From positions 1 through 41,242 of the forward strand of contig JABDHD010000028.1 of the NCBI GenBank assembly GCA_013285685.1: a DNA stretch of 41,242 bases. Reading direction: 5' to 3'. The position numbers and the translations under genes were made by a program. Each line of letters starts with the position of its first letter. Within the stretch, counting starts at the first letter, position 1. The notes under the pieces are model-generated. The model did not search any database, had not been told where the DNA came from, and was given only the letters and a program-made list of their open reading frames with translations. This document shows positions 10,801 to 18,049 of this stretch, piece after piece. This DNA is from Bacteroidota bacterium. Lineage in GTDB: Bacteria; Bacteroidota; Bacteroidia; Sphingobacteriales; Sphingobacteriaceae.

Positions 10801-11109
10801 TTAAAGAAATGGCAAGCCGAACCGGATGAGGCTACGAGCGGCCAGCAGGCCGTTGAAATGGCTACGCACGCTAACTATGAGCTGATCATTATGGATTTAC
10901 AGATGCCTGGCATGGACGGTTTTGAAGCCGCGCGCATAATTAAGCGTGCTAACCCGCAGATACCGATTTTTGCACTTACTGCTGACGCCATGCCCGAAAC
11001 CCATAATAAAGCTTTTGCTGCAGGCATGTGCGACTACCTGACAAAGCCTTTTGTCCCCCAAACGTTATTCGAAAAAGTAGCGAAGTATTATATGCCGGTG
11101 GAGCATTGA
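7837..11109 (+). CDS. Hybrid sensor histidine kinase with multiple PAS domains and a C-terminal receiver
   Basis: A 1090-residue inner-membrane signalling protein. Residues about 15-175 hold roughly five to six hydrophobic segments without a large periplasmic loop. At least four PAS/PAC units follow, at about 200-315, 320-445, 450-575 and 580-700; their ends are marked by repeated TDISEQKK, LQDITETK, LQDITDRK and GEDITERQ motifs. The dimerisation/phosphoacceptor helix contains SIMSHEIRTPMNAVIG with His724. The ATPase domain shows NNLVSNAIKFTH (N box), DTGIGIAPE (G1) and GGTGLGLAI (G2). The receiver has the acidic pair Asp976-Asp977, phosphoacceptor Asp1020 (MDLQMPGMDGF) and Lys1070. It has no Hpt or output domain, so an external phosphotransfer protein is expected. 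The heptamer array at 11110 starts on the base after its stop codon. The stimulus is unknown. Confidence 0.95.
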   Translation: MSFKSKLLLLLQNDNTIYRLLLMGLLIASPSLHYLCYYNSYDPISLRVFISALCLVALFLSFYANKTIVAISQYVVIIAFLSINNCLLLGKNGFAQVYLFSAITIFIALTLFCKKRWEFIAICFLNLAATEIAYATAPKLNISLVVLIVLMLTFTLIAYASFLVVMTYNLNFQKAVNHVMVLNHSLRLNDDKLRDKRKKLNALINSLNDVIFEFDENKVCVNTWFRRIEGRAMDPKACVGKRITEVFSAEKAEKFDKALDLVISTKQATSFEFPSDLGTGKWFLARLSPVYDRNGAYTHRISGSVTDISEQKKYAVALQENEDLLLEAQAIAKTGNWWFDHITRETYWSESLFTILEVDSIPENTDKYDYYLSLIHPDDRDNAWKYFSNVKENAETQFTHKLITPKGNLKYFRALKGKLITDEHGKAKRSFGVLQDITETKLSEKKIKLSRAELVEAQTIAKIGNWQWDVILNKLNWSDEISNIFEANPQLVADGNFIRLLAKYAHPADRHILRQHLKDLSKITNTSYEYRIITPNGNIKYLSIIVGKLIKREDGVLRKVVGTLQDITDRKLAELEYQRTENKYRLVLETIKLPAVSVDKNGNVNFCNRFAADMLGYEPGEILGLNWLENFVPENLRSNTIALFENDSFKAQNINTVICRNGERRLISWQNTISYDEDGNIKEVTGIGEDITERQKKTQELISAKEEAERSSKFKSEFLSIMSHEIRTPMNAVIGTTNLLLSEDPKPDQLEYLNTLKFSGENLLAIINDILDYNKIEAGKLELNHVPFNIYHLTQKIKNSFYSKASEKDLDIELIIDEEIPAQIIGDQVRLGQVLNNLVSNAIKFTHFGKVVIRLEKQTIDRSTVAIKFKVSDTGIGIAPENLGIIFDPFEQETQNSGNDYGGTGLGLAITKRLVDLHKSTISVASEPGVGTEFSFAISFAISSFKGNKNEQPLTIGEHSGNNAADLRGMRVLLVDDNKMNLLIASKFLKKWQAEPDEATSGQQAVEMATHANYELIIMDLQMPGMDGFEAARIIKRANPQIPIFALTADAMPETHNKAFAAGMCDYLTKPFVPQTLFEKVAKYYMPVEH

Positions 11110-11320
11110 GTTCATGGTTCATGGTTCATGGTTCATGGTTCATAGTCCATAGTTCATAGTTCATGGTTCATGGTTCATGGTTCATGGTTCATGGTTCATA
11201 GTTCATGGTTCATGGTTCATGGTTTATAGTTCATAGTTCATGGTTTATAGTTCATAGTTCTAGCTGCTCAGCTATTAGTAAATATCCTCCTGCTATGGAC
11301 CATGAACCATGAACCATGGA
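11110..11320. repeat. GTTCATG heptamer array with inverted arm, filling the gap between two convergent stop codons
   Basis: The left arm, 11110-11256, is 21 uninterrupted 7-bp units (GTTCATG, GTTCATA, rarer GTCCATA and GTTTATA), all in the same 7-nt phase, plus a partial unit to 11260. The right arm, about 11297-11320, is the reverse complement (CATGAAC units). It is joined through CTCCTGCTATG (11287-11297), a core also seen at the 24.3 and 30.8 kb arrays. The array begins on the base after the kinase stop (11109) and ends on the base before the permease stop on the other strand (11321). No spacers exist, so this is not CRISPR. There is no poly-T terminator in this junction. Confidence 0.95.
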
Positions 11321-12568
11321 CTAATTCGACCTTATCGCTTCAACCGGGTCGAGTTTTGCGGCAACCCAGGCGGGGACAATACCCGAAACAACGCCGATTA
11401 TCAGCGAAATACTTACGCCCATAATAATATTGTTCGGATCGAGCACTACCTGTATATCTGCAGCGGCTTTAACGGCAAAAGTCCCCCCATAAACCAGCAG
11501 CAGCCCCGCCGCACCTCCCATCAGGCAAAGAAAAACAGCTTCAAGCAAAAACTGCATCAGTATGAAATAACTTTTTGCGCCGAGTGATTTTTGAATGCCG
11601 ATGATATTGGTACGCTCTTTTACCGAAACGAACATGATGTTTGCGATACCGAAGCCGCCGACCAATATGGAAAAAATACCGATAAAGAAACCAGCCTTAT
11701 CCAAAAAGCTGAATACCTGGTCCAGCTGATTTGAAATGGCCGTTACTTTGTTCAGCTCAAAATTGTCTTCCTCGCTGGGTTTAAGTCTCCTGATGGAACG
11801 CATCAATCCTTTTAACTCGCTTTCAACATCCACATCCTTTAAACCATCTTTTCCGCGAACTACGATCGTAGGCTGATAATTATCATTCTGCACATCTATT
11901 ACATCCTTGGCAAAATTAATGGGTATCAGGATGTTCTTGTCATCCGAATTGCCGAAAGCATCGTCGCCTTCCTTTTTAAATACCCCTATAACGGTAATAT
12001 ACCGCCCGAGTATTTTTATCTGTTTGCCAACAGCGCTTCCACCGGGGAAAAGATCTGAGGCTATATCGCTTCCGATAACGGTTACCGGGCGGCCCGTCCG
12101 CGATTCAAGGTCGCTAAAATACCTGCCGTCTGAAAGGTCAAAATTCCAGGTTTTATCGTGATCGTGCGAAACGGCGTTTATTTGAGCGCCGGTAACGGTA
12201 TGGCTTTGGTATTTTACGGTACGGTCATTAATGGTTATTTCGTAAGAAACGGCCAGCGCCGTTTGGCTGCGACGCACAATTTCATCATATTCAGTTAATT
12301 TTGGGTCCGGCCGCTGCATATATTTCCACCACGGAAAATCCTGGCTTCCAACCCATGGCCACTTTCCCACATAAATGCTGTTGCTACCCAATTTATCGAT
12401 GCTTTTTTGCAGGTTGTGTCGCAAAGTGTCCACAGCCGAAAAAACCGCTACAATCATAAAAATACCGATGGTTACCCCTATAACGGATAACGAGGTGCGC
12501 ATTTTATTCTGCCTTAACGAGTCGTTGGCAAATAAAAAGGCTTCTTTTAAAAGTTTTAAAAACAGCAT
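11321..12568 (-). CDS. MacB/FtsX-type ABC transporter permease
   Basis: A 415-residue inner-membrane permease of the MacB/LolC/FtsX superfamily. A first membrane helix lies at about 25-48 (SLSVIGVTIGIFMIVAVFSAV). A MacB-like periplasmic core spans about 50-275 and includes VTVIGSDIASDLFPGGSAVGKQI. Three C-terminal helices form the FtsX domain (about 285-305, 335-365, 385-405), with the typical ERTNIIGIQKSLGAKSYFILMQFLLEA and ending WVAAKLDPVEAIRSN. Such proteins couple ATP hydrolysis to work in the periplasm, for example lipoprotein, peptide or antibiotic export. No ATPase is adjacent; a MacB/LolD-like ATPase lies at 20.0-20.8 kb on the same strand and could be its partner. The substrate is not inferable. 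Confidence 0.9.
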   Translation of the reverse strand: MLFLKLLKEAFLFANDSLRQNKMRTSLSVIGVTIGIFMIVAVFSAVDTLRHNLQKSIDKLGSNSIYVGKWPWVGSQDFPWWKYMQRPDPKLTEYDEIVRRSQTALAVSYEITINDRTVKYQSHTVTGAQINAVSHDHDKTWNFDLSDGRYFSDLESRTGRPVTVIGSDIASDLFPGGSAVGKQIKILGRYITVIGVFKKEGDDAFGNSDDKNILIPINFAKDVIDVQNDNYQPTIVVRGKDGLKDVDVESELKGLMRSIRRLKPSEEDNFELNKVTAISNQLDQVFSFLDKAGFFIGIFSILVGGFGIANIMFVSVKERTNIIGIQKSLGAKSYFILMQFLLEAVFLCLMGGAAGLLLVYGGTFAVKAAADIQVVLDPNNIIMGVSISLIIGVVSGIVPAWVAAKLDPVEAIRSN

Positions 12569-12576
12569 AATTTCTT

Positions 12577-12811
12577 ATGATTTCACCGATTTGAGAATGA
12601 TTTCACCGATTTTTATATGACTACAATTACGGTTATTATCGTGCATCTGGTTTTAGACGGTGGAACGTCAAATACGTTACAATATTTCTATTATTTAAAA
12701 CAGAATCACATGGTCATTGTAATCAACTAATAACAATGGTTGTAATCATCTCGAAATCAGTATAATAATCAAATTTTAATCGGTTAAATCATATAACAAC
12801 CGGTGAAATCC
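12577..12811. repeat. Four 20-nt-period copies of ATGATTTCACCGATT in two inverted pairs between divergent genes
   Basis: ATGATTTCACCGATTT occurs exactly at 12577-12592 and 12597-12612, a 20-nt period. On the opposite strand, ATGATTTAACCGATT (12778-12792, one mismatch) and GGATTTCACCGGT (12799-12811) form a second pair, again 20 nt apart. The two pairs face each other across about 165 nt that also hold two TTGTAATCA copies. The whole lies between the divergent permease and queA starts, so it could be an operator for either gene or one more member of the inverted short-unit arrays in this window. Confidence 0.8.
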
Positions 12812-12832
12812 AAAAAAATAAAAAAAATTCCT

Positions 12833-12840
12833 TACATTTG
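12833..12840 (+). promoter_or_regulatory. Candidate -7 promoter element for queA
   Basis: TACATTTG matches the Bacteroidota primary-sigma -7 consensus TAnnTTTG. It is followed by CGCCC and lies 27 nt before the queA start. A convincing -33 TTTG is not visible. Confidence 0.5.
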
Positions 12841-12867
12841 CGCCCTTGAAAATTCATATCGTTTAGC

Positions 12868-13917
12868 ATGAAATTATCTCAATTTAAATTCAACCTGCCT
12901 GATTCACTTATTGCCCATACCCCTGCCCAAACACGCGACGAGTCGCGATTGATGGTCCTTTATAAAGATTCAGGCAAAATTGAGCATAAAATATTCAAAG
13001 ATATTCTTGACTATTTTGATGATAAGGATGTGATGATCCTCAATAACACCAAGGTTTTCCCGGCGCGCATGTATGGCAATAAGGAAAAGACCGGTGCAAC
13101 GATTGAAGTTTTCCTGCTGAGAGAACTGAACAAAGAACTAAGATTGTGGGATGTTTTGGTTGATCCGGCTCGCAAAATTCGCGTAGGCAACAAGCTTTAT
13201 TTTGGCGAGGACGACCTGCTGATTGCCGAAGTTGTGGACAATACCACATCGCGCGGCCGTACCATTCGCTTCCTGTTTGACGGAACGGACGAAGAATTTC
13301 GCCGTAACGTAGAGATATTGGGCGAAACACCGCTGCCCAAATACATCAAACGTAAAGCAACCCCCGAAGATAAGGAGCGCTATCAGACAATTTTTGCCAA
13401 GCACGAAGGCGCTGTTGCAGCCCCTACCGCGGGTTTGCACTTTAGCCGCGAATTGATGAAACGCCTTGAATTGAAGGGCGTGGAGTTTGCTGAAGTTACA
13501 CTGCATGTGGGCCTGGGAACATTCCGCCCGGTTGAGGTGGAAGACCTCACCAAGCATAAAATGGACTCCGAGCAATTTATCATTGAAGAGAAGCAGGCAA
13601 ACATCGTTAATAAAGGCATAGACGAGAAAAAACGCATCTGCGCCGTTGGAACCACCTCGATGCGTGCGATTGAATCGTCGGTATCGGCCAACAAAACATT
13701 AAAACCCGCTAACGACTGGACCAGCAAGTTCATTTTCCCGCCATATGACTTCAGCATTGCCAACGCAATGATCACCAACTTCCACATGCCTGAGTCGACT
13801 TTGCTGATGATGGTTTGTGCCTTTGGCGGTTTTGAAAATGTGATGAACGCTTATGAAGTTGCCGTAAAAGAAAAATATCGCTTTTACAGCTATGGCGATG
13901 CAATGCTGATCATTTGA
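12868..13917 (+). CDS. queA: S-adenosylmethionine:tRNA ribosyltransferase-isomerase QueA
   Basis: A 349-residue cytoplasmic enzyme that transfers and isomerises the ribosyl moiety of S-adenosylmethionine onto preQ1 in tRNA, making epoxyqueuosine in the anticodon-wobble modification pathway. The family signatures are present through the whole length: [19 protein letters not shown] at the start, [42 protein letters not shown], and [19 protein letters not shown] near the end. The length matches typical QueA. A TACATTTG promoter box precedes it. It is followed by a 143-nt gap with repeat-like sequence and then ispD in the same direction. Confidence 0.97.
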   Translation: MKLSQFKFNLPDSLIAHTPAQTRDESRLMVLYKDSGKIEHKIFKDILDYFDDKDVMILNNTKVFPARMYGNKEKTGATIEVFLLRELNKELRLWDVLVDPARKIRVGNKLYFGEDDLLIAEVVDNTTSRGRTIRFLFDGTDEEFRRNVEILGETPLPKYIKRKATPEDKERYQTIFAKHEGAVAAPTAGLHFSRELMKRLELKGVEFAEVTLHVGLGTFRPVEVEDLTKHKMDSEQFIIEEKQANIVNKGIDEKKRICAVGTTSMRAIESSVSANKTLKPANDWTSKFIFPPYDFSIANAMITNFHMPESTLLMMVCAFGGFENVMNAYEVAVKEKYRFYSYGDAMLII

Positions 13918-13921
13918 TTTG

Positions 13922-14021
13922 ATTTCGGAATTCGGATTTTCGTCCAGATAGCTATCGGGATCGGATTTATTTAATGCGGAATTTCGAGGTCCGTTTTTTT
14001 AATGGTCGTTTACGGACCATT
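13922..14021. repeat. Degraded TCGGATT heptamer stretch with a nested GATAGCTATC palindrome and a hairpin
   Basis: Directly after the queA stop, 7-nt-phase units related to TTTCGGA appear (TCGGAAT, TCGGATT). They are interrupted at 13943-13960 by TCCAGATAGCTATCGGGA, a one-base variant of the palindrome TCCCGATAGCTATCGGGA found intact at about 23.05 kb, after which TCGGATTT resumes. Further on, AATGGTC (14001-14007) pairs with GACCATT (14015-14021). No gene is seen in this gap. Confidence 0.6.
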
Positions 14022-14060
14022 GGGTGAAGTGTCGTAATGAAATGATGAATTAATAAACTC

Positions 14061-14777
14061 ATGAGCGCTTCCAGTCTCACATCTCAAATCTCAAATCTCA
14101 CACCCCAAAACAACAACTACGTTATCATCGTTGCCGGTGGTTCGGGCACCAGGATGGGCGCGCCAATACCCAAGCAGTTCTTGCTGCTTAAAGGCCGGCC
14201 GATACTGATGCATACCATTGAGGCTTTTTATCATTCAAAAACCAATCCGCAGATCATCACTGTTTTACCGGATGAATACCACGCTTATTGGGAAGAGCTT
14301 TGTGTAGAGCACGAATTCAACATCCCTCACCTGCTGGTAAAGGGAGGCCAGACGCGCTTTCATTCTGTTAAGAATGGGCTTGATACCATTGATGATGAAA
14401 ACGCCCTGGTGGCTGTCCAGGACGCCGTACGGCCGCTAACCAAAACCGGCATCATCGACCTGTCGTTCACTCATGCCGCCACGCACGGAAACGCTGTTAC
14501 AGCTGTAAAAAGCCGCGACACGGTAAGACAATTGCGCGAAGGCGCTTCGACACATTTATCAAGGGACGAAATTTACTTGGTGCAAACGCCGCAAACTTTC
14601 GTAGCGGCCCAGTTAAAAACCGCTTACAAGCAACCTTACAGCGATAAGTTTACAGATGACGCCAGTGTGGCTGAAGCGGCGGGGTTTGCCATCAACCTGA
14701 TCGAGGGCAGTCACCAGAACATTAAAATAACCTTCCCGGAAGATATTGCACTTGCGGAAGTGCTTCTTGGCTTATAG
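14061..14777 (+). CDS. ispD: 2-C-methyl-D-erythritol 4-phosphate cytidylyltransferase
   Basis: IspD activates methylerythritol phosphate with CTP in the MEP isoprenoid pathway; cytoplasmic. The nucleotide-binding signature is VIIVAGGSGTRMGAPIPKQFLLLKGRPILMHTI, beginning about residue 21. Other family motifs are GGQTRFHSVKNGL, AVQDAVRPL, IYLVQTPQTF and FTDDASVAE. At 238 residues it is slightly longer than usual because residues 5-14 (SLTSQISNLT) are encoded by a heptamer array at 14075-14102. No other good start lies between the array and the essential motif, so ATG 14061 is used. The stop at 14777 is followed within 7 nt by another heptamer array. Confidence 0.94.
   Translation: MSASSLTSQISNLTPQNNNYVIIVAGGSGTRMGAPIPKQFLLLKGRPILMHTIEAFYHSKTNPQIITVLPDEYHAYWEELCVEHEFNIPHLLVKGGQTRFHSVKNGLDTIDDENALVAVQDAVRPLTKTGIIDLSFTHAATHGNAVTAVKSRDTVRQLREGASTHLSRDEIYLVQTPQTFVAAQLKTAYKQPYSDKFTDDASVAEAAGFAINLIEGSHQNIKITFPEDIALAEVLLGL
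14075..14102 (+). repeat. Four TCTCAMA heptamers inside the ispD coding region
   Basis: Four contiguous 7-bp units, TCTCACA, TCTCAAA, TCTCAAA and TCTCACA, encode part of the IspD N-terminal extension. No inverted partner arm is visible nearby. Confidence 0.85.
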
Positions 14778-14783
14778 GTTTTG

Positions 14784-14900
14784 GTTCATAGCTCATGGTT
14801 CATGGTTCATAGAAAAATAGCATAGGGTAGATAGGCTACGAGGTTAGCTCCAATGCTCATTCCATGAACCATGAACCATGAACCATGAACTATGAGCTAA
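14784..14900. repeat. GTTCATG heptamer inverted array between ispD and a convergent small gene
   Basis: The left arm, 14784-14811, has four units (GTTCATA, GCTCATG, GTTCATG, GTTCATA). The right arm, 14862-14900, is the reverse complement, with four GTTCATG units then GCTCATA on the minus strand. The arms could pair around a loop of about 50 nt. The right arm ends one base before the stop of the convergent gene at 14902. No poly-T terminator is seen. Confidence 0.92.
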
Positions 14901-14901
14901 A

Positions 14902-15048
14902 TCAAGCCCTCCGGATAACTCCCAGCAGCACCGCAATAACGGCAATCACCAAAAGGATGTGGATAAGGCCTCCGCCATAGTTATTGGCGAAACCCAGGAT
15001 CCAGAGTATTACCAGTACTACTGCGATCAGATAAAGAATGCTTCTCAT
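14902..15048 (-). CDS. Small two-helix membrane protein, Lmo0937-like
   Basis: A 48-residue protein beginning MRSILYLIAVVLVILWILGF, then a short NNYGGG turn, then a second hydrophobic helix LIHILLVIAVIAVLLGVI and a basic end RRA. The two-helix hairpin with a central glycine-rich turn matches the small Lmo0937-type (DUF5670) membrane proteins that are widespread in Bacteroidota and Firmicutes. Their function is not established; some are linked to stress. The start is the ATG at 15048, behind an A-rich stretch. It is transcribed toward the heptamer array that separates it from ispD. Confidence 0.8.
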   Translation of the reverse strand: MRSILYLIAVVLVILWILGFANNYGGGLIHILLVIAVIAVLLGVIRRA

Positions 15049-15119
15049 TTTTTTAAAGTTTTAGTTGATAGATGCGTTTAGCATACAACTAAAACTGTTC
15101 CAAAAGGTTTCGAAAATAA

Positions 15120-15143
15120 AAAACCCCGCCGAAGCAGGGTTTT
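15120..15143 (-). terminator. Intrinsic terminator with UUCG tetraloop after the DUF2795-like gene
   Basis: On the minus strand AAAACCCTGC pairs with GCGGGGTTTT around a TTCG loop (ten pairs, one G-T). It lies 20 nt beyond the stop at 15164 and is symmetric enough to work on both strands. Confidence 0.85.
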
Positions 15144-15163
15144 AAGCGTTTTGGCCGGGATTT

Positions 15164-15385
15164 CTAGTATTCGTCCTCGTTGAAAAAGAAGTCATCCTTT
15201 GTAGGGTAATCAGGCCATATTTCTTCAATGTTTTCATAGGGCTCACCGTCATCTTCCAATGCCTGCAAGTTTTCGATTACCTCAACAGGCGCTCCTGAAC
15301 GGATAGCGTAATCAATCAATTCATCTTTGGTGGCGGGCCAGGGCGCATCTTCAAGGTGTGAAGCGAGTTCAAGTGTCCAATACAT
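15164..15385 (-). CDS. DUF2795-family small acidic protein
   Basis: A 73-residue, strongly acidic cytoplasmic protein. MYWTLELASHLEDAPWPATKDELIDYAIRSGAP matches the DUF2795 pattern (tryptophan/proline motif, then a helix with DELIDYAIR), a family common in Bacteroidota and of unknown function. The C-terminus is rich in Asp, Glu and Phe (TKDDFFFNEDEY). It is a single gene with its own terminator at 15120-15143. The start follows an AT-rich leader without a clear ribosome binding site. Confidence 0.88.
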   Translation of the reverse strand: MYWTLELASHLEDAPWPATKDELIDYAIRSGAPVEVIENLQALEDDGEPYENIEEIWPDYPTKDDFFFNEDEY

Positions 15386-15475
15386 ATGCTCTTATTTATC
15401 GTTATTTGCTGAATTTAAATTTTCGCAAAAGTATAATATTTTTAATTTGATTATCAATAATTTTTTTCAATTTGT

Positions 15476-16024
15476 TCACACCCGTGGTATCCATTGATTT
15501 TCAGCTATTTGCGCATCAGCTGCTATCTTCCTGGCCAATACAAAAAGGTAGTCGCTTAGCCTGTTCAGGTAAATGATTACATTTTCGTCCACTTTACTTT
15601 CTTCGGCCAGGTGCACGGATATGCGCTCGGCCCTCCTGCACACGCAACGCGCCAGGTGGCAATAGGAAATAGTACCGTTTCCGCCGGGCAGGATAAAGTG
15701 CCTGAGTTCAGGCAATTCCTCATTCATACAATCCATTTCGGTCTCAAGCAGGGTAATGTCTTCTGTAGTCAGATCAGGTATCACCATCCTTGATTTTTCC
15801 GGGTCGGACGCCAGGGAGGACCCAATCGTAAAAAGCCGGTCCTGTATTTCCTTTAATACTCTCTTTTTATGCGCGCCGATATCCTGGTCGGCAATCAGGC
15901 CGATCCATGAGTTTAGCTCGTCGACAGTACCGTAACTCTCAATACGGATATGGTATTTTGGCACACGGGTACCCCCTATTAACGAGGTTTGCCCTTTATC
16001 GCCTGTTTTGGTGTATATTTTCAT
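15476..16024 (-). CDS. PduO-type corrinoid (cob(I)alamin) adenosyltransferase
   Basis: Transfers the adenosyl group of ATP to reduced corrinoid, making adenosylcobalamin for B12-dependent enzymes. The start is the ATG at 16024 (MKIYTKTGDKGQTSLIGG), giving 182 residues. The open frame runs 41 codons further upstream, but that stretch is unlike the family and overlaps the divergent promoter region. PduO-type motifs are TKTGDKGQTSLIGGTRVPK (ATP site), SYGTVDELNSWIG, CRRAERISVHL, and YLNRLSDYLFVLAR near the C-terminus. No cobalamin riboswitch was recognised upstream. The window contains one possible B12 user, the radical SAM protein at 32.5 kb. Confidence 0.95.
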   Translation of the reverse strand: MKIYTKTGDKGQTSLIGGTRVPKYHIRIESYGTVDELNSWIGLIADQDIGAHKKRVLKEIQDRLFTIGSSLASDPEKSRMVIPDLTTEDITLLETEMDCMNEELPELRHFILPGGNGTISYCHLARCVCRRAERISVHLAEESKVDENVIIYLNRLSDYLFVLARKIAADAQIAENQWIPRV

Positions 16025-16186
16025 CGATCCCGGTTTAAATACAAATGCAAATAAACCACAAAGAACACTAAGGACACAAAGATTTCGCAAAGAATTATGG
16101 CAATAAATTGTGGTAATAGTTATGTTTGGGATCAACGACACAAACACAAGACAAGTTTGAGCGTTATTTTAAAAACGAGAGATCAA

Positions 16187-17170
16187 ATGAAGAAGCCACT
16201 CAAGTTTGTATCGATAATAATAATTCCACTGTTGTTGCTTAGTTTAAAATGTGGCAGTAAAAATAACGGCGTCTCAGCTACAATTGCTACTGCTACTGCC
16301 TCTATTTCGACCATCCTCACCGAACAGCAATTTAATTCGCTATTTCCGATGCGCGATAGATTTTATACTTACACCGCTTTTATAAAGGCTGTGCGGGAAT
16401 TGGGCATGATCAAAGTAAAAGTAGCCCGGCGGGCGACTTCCGTTTACCAGCTTACCCGAATTGATAAAAGCACCGGAAAATCAACCCTAGTGCGGCAGGA
16501 CCAGGACTGGAACGAGGATTGGGCCAAAAAGAAACCCGACAGCGTTTATTTTATCGATTACGGGCTTTTTTGCGCCGAAAAAGACGCTGCAAGCAATAAA
16601 AAAGAATTAGCCGCCTTTTTTGCGCAGATTGCCCACGAAACACGGCACGGCCAGGACGGGCAATACAATGATGGCCTGATGTACCTGCATGAAAACGATA
16701 CGTCACAAAGCTATACGGCGCCCAATGATGCATACCCTCCTGTTCCGGGCAAAAAATATTATGGGCGCGGCCCCATGCAGTTGAGCTATAATGGCAATTA
16801 CGGCTATGCCTCCGACTGTATATTTGGCGATAAGCACGTGTTGCTTAATAATCCTTCACTTGTAGAAAGTGATGCGGTGACGGCCTTTAAAACGGCCATT
16901 TATTTCTGGATGACGCCGCAAACCTATAAACCGTCGGCCCACGACGTGATGACAGGCAAATGGCGCCCGAATGCCGCCGATAAAGCCGCTGGCCGCACGC
17001 CTGGCTTCGGCATGACCATCAACATCGTGAACGGCAGTGTTGAGTGCGGCAAGGGCGAAAACAATACCGGCATGACTGACCGTATCGGTTTCTACAAGTA
17101 TTTTTTACAAAAACTTGGCGCCAGCGACCTAAACTGTGCCTGCTCCTGTGGAGGAATGAAAGCGTATTGA
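16187..17170 (+). CDS. GH19-family chitinase-like lipoprotein
   Basis: A predicted exported hydrolase of the glycoside hydrolase 19 (lysozyme-like chitinase) fold. The chosen start at 16187 ([24 protein letters not shown]) gives 327 residues with a lipoprotein-like signal, though Lys before the Cys is a weak lipobox. The upstream ATG at 16097 lacks a signal and lies in the divergent promoter region. The catalytic region contains [17 protein letters not shown], with Glu151 as probable acid. The second GH19 signature is [18 protein letters not shown], and [12 protein letters not shown] occurs near the end. The Cys pairs at the C-terminus (NCACSCGG) may form disulfides. The substrate could be chitin, chito-oligomers or peptidoglycan. 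Confidence 0.9.
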   Translation: MKKPLKFVSIIIIPLLLLSLKCGSKNNGVSATIATATASISTILTEQQFNSLFPMRDRFYTYTAFIKAVRELGMIKVKVARRATSVYQLTRIDKSTGKSTLVRQDQDWNEDWAKKKPDSVYFIDYGLFCAEKDAASNKKELAAFFAQIAHETRHGQDGQYNDGLMYLHENDTSQSYTAPNDAYPPVPGKKYYGRGPMQLSYNGNYGYASDCIFGDKHVLLNNPSLVESDAVTAFKTAIYFWMTPQTYKPSAHDVMTGKWRPNAADKAAGRTPGFGMTINIVNGSVECGKGENNTGMTDRIGFYKYFLQKLGASDLNCACSCGGMKAY

Positions 17171-17260
17171 TTTCGGCCCCGATAATTATCAGGTTTCGAT
17201 TTCGAAATGCTAATTTGTTTTTGTTTATTGGCCGAATATTCTTTATCCAGCTGTTTCACA

Positions 17261-18049
17261 ATGAAAAATGCGTTGTTGACCGTTCTGCTTACAATAAGCT
17301 ATTTTTTAACCTTCGGCCAAACTTTAACGCAAAATATCAATAACAGATTACTACAGGACGTAGATTTTACCGCCAGGGCATTCAGTTTGTCGCCGGGTGA
17401 TTTTGATTTTTCCCCGCTTTTTACAAAAACTGACAATTCTGTAATTTATGGATTTATTGGCGATAATTACCAGCGCATCCGGATAAAACTTCTCACAGTA
17501 ACTAAAAATCGTTCCCTTCCGGGCAGTTATTTGATTGATGGAAAATCAATGGTCAAAAATAATATTTGCGAGTTTACAGGAACGATTACGATCTCCGGTA
17601 TCAGGAAATATAAAATTATGTCCTACGGCGTGGATGAAACGTACAAAAATAAAGGCATCAAGGGACAATACGTTATTTTAGGAAATTACAATTTTATCGA
17701 AAATAAAGCCCAGCCTTATTCAGGAACCTTTAGGGGAGTGTTCCAGTCAAACTTTTACCTCGATAAAAGCGGCAAGGTGCATTATGATGATATTGATGAG
17801 ACGTCTGACGGCTACATAAATAACCAGTTTATTGGTCGCTGGATCGCAGATAAAGGCAATGTCATAAAAAGGTGTAATTGGGGAGATTTCAGGATCCCGT
17901 TCTCCGGCCATTTTGATATCGGGGCCGGTGATTTCTCACCTGACGACCAATATTTAAAATTCGGATGGCAATCGGTCCGGGATTTAATGAACCCGAAAAC
18001 CGCCGAAAAAGCAAAACAAATCGAAGAAGCTAAATGGTGGGAGCAATAA
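17261..18049 (+). CDS. Exported protein of unknown function
   Basis: A 262-residue protein starting at the ATG at 17261 (MKNALLTVLLTISYFLTFGQ), where residues 1-20 are a clean Bacteroidota-type signal peptide ending FGQ. The 18-codon upstream extension of the frame is not needed. The mature part is beta-rich, with repeated aromatic and glycine positions (YQRIRIKLL, GSYLIDGKSMVKNNICEFTG, GHFDIGAGDFSPDDQYLKFGWQSV) and no transmembrane helix or recognised catalytic motif. It is probably periplasmic or secreted. It ends against a 43-nt octamer array separating it from a convergent gene. I do not recognise the family. Confidence 0.75.
   Translation: MKNALLTVLLTISYFLTFGQTLTQNINNRLLQDVDFTARAFSLSPGDFDFSPLFTKTDNSVIYGFIGDNYQRIRIKLLTVTKNRSLPGSYLIDGKSMVKNNICEFTGTITISGIRKYKIMSYGVDETYKNKGIKGQYVILGNYNFIENKAQPYSGTFRGVFQSNFYLDKSGKVHYDDIDETSDGYINNQFIGRWIADKGNVIKRCNWGDFRIPFSGHFDIGAGDFSPDDQYLKFGWQSVRDLMNPKTAEKAKQIEEAKWWEQ

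Noticed and set aside
11110..11260. CRISPR-like array
   Set aside because: Units are 7 bp and contiguous with no spacers, no leader and no cas genes.
11309..11587. Plus-strand ORF starting in the heptamer right arm
   Set aside because: It is antisense to the permease, and its start codon is just the ATG present in every CATGAAC unit.
12613..12867. preQ1 riboswitch upstream of queA
   Set aside because: No C-rich loop and A-rich tail pattern of a preQ1 aptamer was seen; the leader after the promoter box is only about 27 nt.
16097..16186. Longer N-terminus for the GH19 protein
   Set aside because: The added 30 residues lack a signal and cover the divergent promoter region; the internal ATG gives a proper lipoprotein-like signal.
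16025..16186. Cobalamin riboswitch upstream of the corrinoid adenosyltransferase
   Set aside because: The gap to the next gene is only 162 nt, and no B12-box or cobalamin-riboswitch pattern was recognised.
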